A DNA stretch of 64,000 nt. Source: Leptasterias polaris (taxonomy: Eukaryota > Echinodermata > Asteroidea > Forcipulatida > Asteriidae). The notes under the pieces were generated by a model, which was not told where the DNA came from, searched no databases, and saw nothing but the letters and a program-made list of their open reading frames with translations. The stretch covers positions 2,542,001 to 2,606,000 of the forward strand of contig JAZGTN010000069.1 in the NCBI GenBank assembly GCA_037783415.1, written 5' to 3'. The first letter of the stretch is position 1. The number at the start of each line of letters is the position of its first letter. Below, one piece after another: positions 24,801 through 36,800 of the stretch. Position numbers and translations under genes: made by a program.

Positions 24801-27800
24801 ACTAAGCAAAAATAAGCAAGATACCAGTCACAGGTGGTACATGAAGATCATATTTGGCAGGTAACCCATTCTGGTAAGCATTGTTGTTGCGAGAGTTAGA
24901 GTAGTATTGTAGTTTTGGTCCCATGTGATGCCTGTGACTCTACTCACTGCCTGAACACTGTGTGATGGGGTCAATCCGCATGATTGCAGTATAAATGGTG
25001 TCAAGTGCATTGATCGAATATCCTGACTATTAATGGTATGAATATGGTAGGTATTCCACAATGCAGTGCAGACATGGAGCTCAACAAGTAATTAAATGCG
25101 TAGCACCAAATGCTTCCATCATTGCACTTTCCTTGTCCCTCTAGTGTGACCAACGCCCAGTTACATAGAGCTGCCTATTAAAGCAGTAAATATTGCTTTT
25201 AAAACAATTTTCTGCTCAGCAAAAAGAGTGGGATACTAGTCACAAATGGAAAGTTGACATTGTATTTTGTCTGGTAAGCTTATAAGTTATTCTGGTTAGC
25301 ATAACAAAAAAAATAGTGTGTTTATTAGATACTAGTGCTTGAGCTGCTCTATTGGGTTCAGTTTGTTTGGATAATCTGGAGGTTTATCCAGATATACGTG
25401 AGAAACCATTCCATTGGGGGCTAGCATTTCATTATAATAGTCTAAGAAACATACTGTGGAGAGATGGCCAAATATTCTCTAGTTTTGTATTCAACATGAC
25501 TGAAAACTTGATTTTGACACTGTTTTTGGTCATAATGAATGGAAAAGGGGTTCTGGCAGTCAGGTTGGGATTATTTTTCAAAACAAGGCTCGAATTTGGG
25601 AGAAAACTCCACAAGACAGCAGGGCTTGTAGCTCAACATTTTTACTGGACCAGCAAGACCAGAGAAAAAGCTATAGTTTCAAATTACACAACCGAACAAG
25701 CACTTAAAATGCTATTGCTTGTCTGCTTGTATCTTTTTGACTGTTTTGTGTAGGTCTTTTATCTTTATTTCTATTTTGCTTATTTTTAAGGTGTGTTTTT
25801 GTTTATAAAAATAATTTTCTTGTTTAATTTTCTTACTAAAATTTGTATTGTTATGCGCCCTCGAACAGGCTGGTCCTGTATAGAGCACAATATAAATTCA
25901 ATTAATTATTATTATTAGAGATGACTTATCTCATTCATATGGGTAATAACTTTCTCAACAGAATTGAAATATCAGACTTAAAGTCAACATTTGAACACCA
26001 TTTTATTTTTAAGTTGAAAAAAATAACTGGTCGTGAATTTGCTGTATGCTAAAATCACTGGCCTTGTGCCTGCGGTCCAGTGTTATTTTTTGCCTTGTTT
26101 AGTCTGATGCATGCTATTGTGGAGTATGCATAGACGGGCATAACAGGTGTTTGGACCTGACTAGCTAATTATAAATGACACTCTGATTATAGCCAACAAA
26201 TTGTGTGTTACAACTGCCACAACAATTGCAAAAATGGCTGGTGAATCGATACATAATTTATACTGCAGTGCGGAAATCATTCTGTCCTTTAAATGAACAC
26301 AAGGCACGGGGGTTGCTATAGTAACGAACCACTAGACCAGGTGGAAAACACCTGTTACTGGGCACTTAGAAAAAAATCAGACTTTGTAATAACATTGCGC
26401 CTGTTCAAAGCCACAATATACACTCGCTAATTGTGTTTTGTTATTTTTTTAAATTTCTTTCATAATAATTATGAAAGGTTTCTGTGTAACTGGTTTTAAA
26501 TGTAAAGACAAAATGGCAAAAATATGGCAGAATTATTTTGTGTTATGTTTTGGGGTAGATTGTCAAATCACATTTTGGGTACATTGGCAATGTTTTGTTT
26601 TTGGGGGTAGATTGCCAAATCATAGAAAAATTATAGGCCTTTAGTGCGAATTATAATAGTAACACCAGGCAAGAAAAAACACAATACAACTCAACATTCT
26701 TAAAAATGGCAACGACAATTCTGTACATGCACATAAGAGGTATTAAAAGGGCCAACATTAAAGTCAACATTTTGTTTACTCCTGAAATAAATGTTGAGCA
26801 TGGTGCAACCTTTTCATTGTAAATGAAGAAATTGTAAGCGTTTCTGTCAACCCATAGTCATGTACAGTAATCAGAGCCATTGAAAGGAACTTTTTAAGGC
26901 TTTCATTACATACAATTCTTGGGCGTAGGGGCCAATGATGTTCTGTTCTGGTAAAATGCAAACCCACACCCGCAAATCACCATTGTGGCCCTGGCCAAAA
27001 AAAAATAAAAAAATAAAATCAATTTGTTTTTCTCTCTCTCGCTCAAGAAGGAGTCGGTTTAATTAGCTCCATTTCTAACAAATTTACAAACAAAATTTAC
27101 ATTTAATTAAATCGATTACGCTCCAAATGTTTAACAAAGTTTTTCCAATAAGGAACAAAATCAATTCATGACGTAAAACGAACCCATCGGCATCAACCCT
27201 CCGATATAGAAATAAATCGCACTCAGTGTGTGTTCTTTGCACAATGGATATGAGTCACCATTTCAAAAGAACACTAACCAAAAGCATTTCAAAAAGAGCA
27301 TTAAACAAAATTACATTTTGCTGTTTATTGATAATTTGAAAACATTTTACGGGTAAATATTTTCGATGAATAGCATGGTACAAAACTTGTGCTATTATGG
27401 AAAAAAGGGTAAATATCACAATGATTGGTTCGCACGCAATCTGTAATAATAGGAAAACAATCATGCATGTATTTTGTAACCTTGGACGGGTGTATTGTTG
27501 TTGTTTCTTGCTGCTGCTGACTGTTGCTCTACTCTGCTGTTGTTGTTATTGTTGTCGTTGTCGTTGTCATCGTTTTTGTTGTTGTTGCTATTGTTGTTTT
27601 GTTTGTTTTTTGTTTCCCTTGTTGGCATGGGAAGATCACTCTGAACAACAACTGGTGTTGCTTTACACAGGTCAAGCAAGCCGTTATTGTCAGAGTCCAA
27701 CAGTTTGGGTGTTGAGTTATTAAAGTAGATTTTGATAAAGTGAAGAAAGATCCTATTTAATTACTCAAGGGAGAGGTCGACACAAAAAATATTGAAAGGT

Positions 27801-30800
27801 TATTTCCACACTTTTACTCTGCATTTGGAATAGAGAGAATGGGCTATCACTTACTAGTTCCACTAGCTGGGGCCAATGTAGACGACTCCAGTTTTACCCA
27901 GAATGTGCTCATTTGCTGTACAATAGTCGCCCTGTTACAAAGAGGTAAATATAATAGAGAAATAATAATGATGTGAGATGAATACTTTTGACAGGTTATT
28001 TCATTGCTATATTAGGCAAAAACAATAAACCGCATTATATATATATGAAAATTATGTAATACTTTTAAAAGATATATTTTCAGTTCGAAACTGAATCAGT
28101 CAGAAATGTAGAAATATAAACAATTTAAATTAATGTGCATTATTAATGTTGGTCTTCAATTCAAGGATTCTTGTAGTTTGATCTTTTGATCAATTATAGA
28201 AATATTACATAACATTATTTTTAAAACAATAAATATAATAAAACTTTTAAAAGATGCTTAGAGCATTCTACAACAAAATATCTAAAAAACATTCATATTT
28301 TTGAAGAAAAAAATACAACCACTCCCGTTTTTTAATGCTTTGGGTGTTCAAGTCTTCATACAGGGTTTTTTTAATATTATTTGTACAGGCCTATGTATTG
28401 GATTAGGTGATTACGATGGTAAAATGGAAAACACAATGCAGTCTGGAGTCCAAAAATGGCGGTTCCATCTGCATGAACAAATTAAAGCAGATTTTTTTTT
28501 AGAATAGCTTGTTTTGCTTGGAGGGCATCATGCTAAGCCTTTGAACATGCAACATTGGTACTTTTCTTTTTTAAACCGTGGGTGGTTATTATACAAACAA
28601 GCAGGTAGGCTTAATGTTGTGCAAGTTCTACCCGAGGTTGCTGTTATCGTTACCCACATGCGCTTTGTAAACGTCACAAAGCCTATTGAATTACAGAAAA
28701 CACCCGTCCTTGAATGTATGTGTTTTTGAAGAAAGTTATAGTTTGTTCAAACTAAGCGCACAACTAAGACACACAGCAAACTTGGTTTATTGAAATGGCC
28801 CGAAGAAATAATTAGTTGGACATTTTTTGCCATTAACCGTTTTTTCTATATGTTCCTTGAGAATATGTAGTTAAGGGTTCAGCTTTGTGATTATGCTGGA
28901 AAACGCCAAACAAACGCCAGCACAGTGGGAACTTTCAAAGGTTCGATAAAACGATTTAAATGTTTCAGCGATCGACATTTGACACATAGTCCATTCGGAT
29001 ACCAAAAACAAAAAATCAAACCATAACAGCCTTTCTTGAACTTCATGTACTTATTATATTTATGTTTTAACTCTGAACATTTTCAAACGGATTCAAATGA
29101 ATGAGCTTTGTATAGAAGTTAAAACTTATTTATTTCGTGTGGCTTTTCCTCTCTCCTTCCGGAACAAACATGTGCCGATCAGTTATGTTTTTTTTACCTT
29201 GTATCCCATTTGAAGTTAAGGTCAAAGATTGGTTTTAATCAACGTAATGCAGATTTATAAACAATATATCAAGAACAATACAATAGATGTCACCCGTTCC
29301 AAATTTCAGCAGAGTATTTGTTGAAAAACTTGTACGGTATTTTCATCAAAAACATCGAATCCATCCATGTTTGGCGAAGTGACACAGCGGGCACCAACCG
29401 TATTTCTGGCCGCAGCATTCCAAACGGACACCACTGGAATTTGAATCTATTATACAACATTCCCCTTGAGGTGAATTTTGGTTCAAATTTGTCGAAACAC
29501 TTTCTGATTTGTTATCAACTGGTCATTTCAGACGAAATAATTTAGCAGGATGCTTACTACCATTACTATCTATTTTTATAACATGGAAGCTTTTGGATAT
29601 AAATCATTATACCAATGTTTTTCTGGGTCATTACAATCCCCAACTTTAAGTGAAAAACATTAAAATATTCTATTTCTGGTTTCTCTGCGGGATCGATGTA
29701 AATTTAAAGGCACTGAACATGTTTGGTAATTATCAAAGACCAGTATTGTCACTCGGTGTATCCCAACATATGCATAAAATAACAAACCTGTGAAAATTTG
29801 GGCTGAATCGGTCATCGAAGTTGCAAGAAAATAAAGAAAGAAAAAACGCCCTTGTTGCACAATTTTGTGTGCTTTCAGATGCTAATAAAAGGCTTCATGC
29901 ATGAAGTCTTTTATTATTTTAGTGAGAAGTTACCTCTTTCTCAAAAACTACGTTACTTCAGAGGGAGTGGTTTCTCACAATGTTTTATACTATCAACAGC
30001 TCTCCGTTGCTGGTTACCAAGTAAGTTTGTATGCTAATATTTGAGTAATTACCAAACGTGTTCAGTGCCTTTAAAGGAAGGGTATCTTTCCTAAATTACT
30101 TCAAAAATTAATGACCACAAAAACTTACTTGGTAAAGAGCACTGAAGCTGTTGATAATGTATAACATTATGAGAAACAATTCCCTTCAAAGGAATATGGT
30201 TTTGGAGAAGAAAATTAATCTGAGAAACGTATCTGCATGAAACGTTTCTCAGATTTTTTATTCCAATTACGGATTATCTGCTCCAGATTTTCGTTAATAT
30301 TTATCGCAAAAAAGCTACCACATTTTGGAATGAAATATCATAGGTTAGTTTTATTTATATATCTACATTTCTAGGATTAAAACAATCGAACGGTTCCAGA
30401 ATCAAAATATTTACTTTGCCTTTAAATGAGTTTATGATGAAAAATTACCGTACCCTAAAATACAAATAGAATGAAAATGTTTTTCTTTGGGGTTACCAGC
30501 GAGCTAAAAATATACTTTCTTGGAAGAAAGAATACCAACCTTAAATCGGTAATTAAGGTAATGTATAGCCAATAACAATATTTTTTTCCTAACAACTCTA
30601 CTTCATTGCCATTTGAGTACGATATGGCAAATCATATTCCATACTTACTCAAATTTAATATTCCCGATTGAGTTGGCAGGGGGCACCCAGAGGAACGTTT
30701 GCGGCAATGATTTGTCAACGCTTGAAACATGTGTTATTGTATCATGCGTGAATTGACATGAACGTCTGTTGAACATTTCATCAGTAGGCAATGCCCAGCT

Positions 30801-33800
30801 ACCTTGGGGTAAAAGTGTAGCACCGTCTGCACGGCGCGCCTGGAGTATGATTCCCTTGAATAGCACATTTCCTTGGATTGTTACTGCAAGAGAAATACAG
30901 GAGAGAAATACAGGAGAGGTGTAAGCTGGTGAAAGAATCGTTGGTTTATTTACCTCTACCATTCAATGCTGTAATGAAAACATGCAAAAATAGGTGATGG
31001 CCTGATGTTTCGACCCATAGCAGAGTCTTTCTCGAAGGCTAAATGATAGAGCCTTCGAGAAAGACTCTGTTGCGGTCGAAACGTCCGGCCATTATCTACC
31101 TTTGTGCTAGGTCCTTTTGGTTGTTGTATTTTCTCCCAATTAAAACATGAGAACCAGTATATGCATTCTCTTCATGTGTTCTGACTGACTTATTGAGTGT
31201 AGAAAAGAATCTTAATTTGTAAGATATGTTCTTTTCCTGTACCTTTTTTCCCAACCCAATGTACGCTTGTCTTCTCGTTCACTGGCTTGGTTAGATGGTA
31301 CGTTGATTACTTTTGAAGATGCATTTATATAGAATTGTCTTAATGTCATGAATTTCTGTTCGGCTGTTTGTCTTAATACTTAATTGTTTATTTGTTATTT
31401 AGTGTTTTTGTCTATTAGACTTAAACATTGAAACAAAAGCTAATTTAATTCAACTTGTTTGCCCCCCAAAAAAGGTTTAACCAGCCTGGGACATCTGAAT
31501 AGATAGTTCCCAGTAGACGCCATCTTTACGGGCAAATCGCATTTTGGCTTGCAGGCGCGTCAAGCGCTCAAATTATTAACGCAGCCGCGTCATTCACTAA
31601 CCAATCATGCAATGAGTTTTGTGAAATGTGCGCGTGTTGCACGCCGTTCTCACGCGTAACGCATGACTGTGTGTTCCAAATTGCCCGTAAAGATGGCCGA
31701 CTTACGTCATACTGCAACCTATCTATAAGCCGTGATGACGTGTACTTCAACATGTTGTGCCCTTGTCAGAGATGGCGACTAAAGTTCTACTTCGTAAACT
31801 GCACATCATTTTGCTTTACAGACAATGCAATCAACAACACTTCTTCATTTCTTGTTTCTTCGTCTTCTTTTATAGTAATGATTATAACTGGCAATAAAAT
31901 CTCAAAAGGCAAGTAACGATGCTGCTAAATACACATTTCATGGCCTTCATATTATTTACAGGATCTCGGCAAACGAATAAATAGATAATGAAAAACCCAT
32001 TAGGAAGTTGTTAGGAAATACTACTGTGTGTCCATCATGATGTCTCACAATTCAGAGCAAAGCCCCAGCACCACTCAACCATCACTCGCAGACTGGTGGC
32101 AAGTTATAAAACCGCATGACCTAAATAACACGTCCTGAGCAATCCCATTAAATTCTGATCGGGACTGTCCGTGGATCTTTTCTAGAGAAAGGACCTTCAA
32201 GTTTCTCTGTTTTCATGTGGGTGTTTTGAATAGGATCTTTGTTCTTCTGTTCACATGTTTTGTTGTCGGTGGTTGTTGATGTATGTTTGTCCTTTCTCTA
32301 TGGTTTGTCACACAGGTTACGAAACTGGTGTGGTGGAATAGATAAACATTTTGGTTATGTATTTGTACATGTTTTTGCGTCTGGTAAACCCCCGCCATTG
32401 ATAACAGATGTATGGTTTTGGGGTATTTGATTGTTAAAGGCACTGGACACGTTTGGTAATTGTCAAAGACCAGTATTCTCACTTGGTGTATCCAAACATA
32501 TGCATAAAATAACAAACCTGTGAAAATTTGGGCTCAATTGGTCATTGAAGTTGCAAGAAAATGATGAAAGAAAAAACACCCTTGTTGTTCAAATCAGTGT
32601 GCTTTCAGATAGGAATAAAAGGCTTCTGGCCAGAAGTCTTTTATTATTTTAGTGAGAAATTACCTCTTTCTCAAAAACTACGTTACTTCAGAGGGAGTCG
32701 TTTCTCACAATGTTTTATACTAGCAACAGCTCTTCGTTGCTCGTTACCAAGTAAGTTTTTATGCTAATATATTTTGAGTAATTACCAAACGTGTACAGTG
32801 CATTTAAAGGCACTGGACACGTTTGGTAATTGTCAAAGACCAGTATTCTCACTTGGTGTATCCCAACATATGCATAAAATAACAAGCCTGTGAAAATTTG
32901 GGCTCAATTGGTCATTGAAGTTGCAAGAAAATAATGAAAGAAAAAACACCCAATTGTTGCACAAATTTGTGTGCTTTCATATATGCCTAAAAAAGGCTTC
33001 AGGCCTGAAGTCTTTCTCAGATTCAAATATATTAGTGAGAAATTACCCCTTTCTCAAAAACTACGTTACTTCAGAGGGAGTGGTTTCTCACAATGTTTTA
33101 TATTTATCAACAGCTCTCCGTTGCTCGTTTACCAAGTAAGTTTTTATGCTAATAAATATTTTGAGTAATTTATACCAAACGTGTCCAGTAATTCGAAAGA
33201 ACACCTTATGAGAATTATTGTAAAGAATGAAGTGCCAGGTAAAATGTTGAGGGTCGTAAAACAAACGGAATCAACTGATTATGTATTTTGGCAATAGCTG
33301 AAGGAATTTATTTAATTAGTTTGAATTAGTTTTGTCCCTTTAATGGTAACGTTTAATTAAAAAGGCAATAACGTTTACTCCTTCGGATTCTCTGAATTGC
33401 AAACAAACTAAATCAATAGTCAATTAGGGCGCCATGGAAAACTGGCTATTATGCATGTGGCTTCAGACTACAAGAGTAATTTAAATCATGCGAGGACTAC
33501 GTAGAAATTTCATTGTGACAGTGAAATTTCTACGTAGCCTCGGGAAGTGATATAGGGGTAAAAGCTTTCGTAATCTCAAGGCAACGATATTCGGGAGTTA
33601 TATAAAGCACGTTACGTATAATTATGCCGTATAAAAACTCACGGGGATCTGAATTGACGCGGATTCCGGATCAGGCTGGCCGGGAAATTGTTAAACATTG
33701 GGATTTTAATTTGGATTCTGCTTATTTTTTATCAATTTTTAGGTCATAGATTCTGGGTCATATTGACCCAGAAATGGCTCAGACCCCACGAGACTACTAA

Positions 33801-36800
33801 GTAATTTGTGACCCAGAAGTTTTTAGAGTGTGGAACTATATACGAAATCGGTATTCATCTAAAACGTTCACATGTGACTTTTATTGTATATTAATTTCTT
33901 TAAAAATTATGCCTAAAATCAACATTACGTTGTCAAAAACCTATTTATGACACTTTTAAACACATACATGTTATGCCCTGATTTATTGATCAAAAGTCTT
34001 TTAAGTTGTCTGGTTTTCGATTGTCTGACTTATACTTGTCTTGTCGTTGTATATACCAACAGCTTTTCCTGCTTCTTTTGGTTGGTTTTGGAGGCTTCAT
34101 TTCACTTAGTTCTGTGTGTATTTCTAGTTTAGTCGCTGTTTGGTTACCATCTCTTGTAGATGTTTATGGTTTAAGTGAGTCTGACCATAGAGAAAGGATG
34201 GTCTGACACATTACAATGCGTGAATATTTTAGTTCATGGTGTGAGATTATATTAATGATTAGAAAAAGTTAGCTGTTGAATAATCCCCAGTATGCTTTGA
34301 TAATGACCCAATGAGAGCAGGATTGATACTATCCTCCGAGAGTGTTGCACATGCTTGCATACCGTCACACTATTGGGCCAGAAAATTACAAAGTTTACAC
34401 ACAATGTTCTTAACACCCGATCTAAACACTCCCCTGCCCCACAGGCAGCAAGCCATCTTTCTTTATAGTAAAAGGCACATCTAACCCATGTAAATTGGGC
34501 ATCAAAGTAAGTGTTCCCAACGCCTCCGTGGGGAGGGTTTTGATCGGGTGTTAAGAATACTTTGAAAACTTCAGGCCCATGCATGTGACGGTATGCACTT
34601 CGCAACACTATTTTGTATGTTGATTATAGAAAGTATTCTGTTAAATATTGCACCAGCCCTGTTTTGCATTGCATATTTGCATTCCATAGTTGGGCCGAGG
34701 CTTTATATAATGACAAGGTGAGATTTGGGGGTGTTTCATGACGCTTTCAAGTCCAATTTTCACTTGGCAGCCCTATTGTCTGCATGCTATGACTATGACG
34801 AGTCGACAATGGGGTGAAATTCTCCGACGTTGCACACCCACTGCGTTTGAATCGAGGAGATTGTAAATAAATCCATAACAAAATAAACCTCCGGGCATCG
34901 TCCATTCGGAATGGTATGCTAAGTTTCTCAAAAGGAGAGAAAAACATAAAAATGTGACAAGTGTGTAGTTTTTTATACTGTGGGATTAAGGCAATATGAA
35001 TCAACTGTTGTTCAGTATGTAAACTTTGCAGTCGTTCCTCGTGTTCAATGGTTTTGAATGTTGATCGTCTCATATGCAGAGAGATTGTATAAGGGATTGT
35101 GCCTTTGAAGATACAATTATGGAATTTGGAACAGTTTAAGCATGCCATGAGAAAGATATCTGGCTGTAGGGCCATCGAAGGTTTGGGCTTTAACAAATAA
35201 CAAGCAATGACAGACATATTTTGTTAATTTTGAAAAATGTTCAGAATTCAATCTATCGAAATTTCTTTTCACCTGTTTATTTTTTCTTAGGTTAAACAAA
35301 TCGTAGACTCGGTATATACAGATGGAACTTGAACTACGAGGTGAGTGATGATTTGATGTTTCTTAAAAGAAAACGGAGTTTATATTGGGAAAAGATCAAC
35401 AGAAAGTTCCACATAACTCATAAAGTACTGAGTATACTGTGCTGATCACAAATCGGTGTAACGTTGTAGTCCCCGATGCAACAATTATTATGGATTTTGG
35501 CAGTTTGGGCTGTAAAAAGCGATTGAAAGCGCAATTAATATGGTTGGAAAGATCTTTTATACAAGCAGAATATAATGATCCCCAAAATATGCGGGAAAAT
35601 CATGTGGTTTTGCTTTTACTTCTTTGTTCGTGAACGAACTCGGTCCGCCATTTTGTAGAACAATTTAGTTGACTCCAGAAAATGGCAGACCGTGTTAGTT
35701 CACGAAGAAAAACCACGCAGTTTCGAGGCATATTGGGTGAATCATTAGGCTATACTCTACTTTTAAAACATCCACCATACTCATTTCATAACAAATGCTT
35801 TTAAACACTTTTTACTGCCCTAAGCGCACAATCCAAGGCAACGAGTATAGTCATACCGGTGAATTTAAGTTTTATAATGCCGTTTTAGCCACATTCAATT
35901 TCATGTTCCCGTGACTCATAATAATGAATTATACCATAGAGCAATGCTTGCTCTATATGAATCATGCTTTCACATGAATGGCTTTGGTATGCCCTTATTA
36001 TTGTATGTGTGGTTTCAATTAAAAATGCAGCCGTGGTGAAAACTGGAGCCGCACCAATAAATAATTATAATCTATATTTGCCCCACTTGAGACCACACCT
36101 CAAATAATAAATAACATCAGACGTGCAAGTGAAGGACAGACTATGTGTCAACCGTATGTGTGTGTATACCGCAATCTAAGGACACATTTGAATTACCATT
36201 GTTCAATGCCAACACAAGGTGTGTAGGTGCGGCCTATTGTTACGTAACCCTTTCTATTTTGCACTTTAAGATGATTTGAAGAAGTATTTGCCTCGCATTG
36301 AGGGTATGTTAATTTGATGGGCATTTTTTTCACAGGTTGTCCCTTGTGGTTTATTATTTGATAGGTTGTGTATACACTCAATATATTGATAGTTGTATAT
36401 GGAAAACAAGATGATTCAAGTTCGCCATGTTTTATTCCCTGCCTTTCACTCTATAAACTGTGAACCCCGATCGAACCCATGTTTTAGACCAAAAACCGTG
36501 TCAGTTGGATTGGGTTTTCCTATTATTATGGATTGTGTTGCCCTGGTTTCGGTTCTCCTACCCATCAACATTTTTCACAGGTTGTATATTTTGAAAACAA
36601 GAAGATTAAAGTAGCCCTATTATTCCCTGCCTTACACAACAGAATGTGAACCCCGGTCGAACCCTGTTTCAGTCAGACAGAAAACCTTATTTAGATTGGG
36701 TTTTCCTATTATAGATTGTGTTGCCCTGGTTTGGGTTCTTCTACCACTGAGACATTTAAAACTGAGATTTCTTCATTTTTCAAAGTCCTCTTTCCGGATA

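Noticed and set aside
27397..27723. Cysteine-rich 108-codon ORF
   Set aside because: Produced by a GTT/TGC trinucleotide tract.
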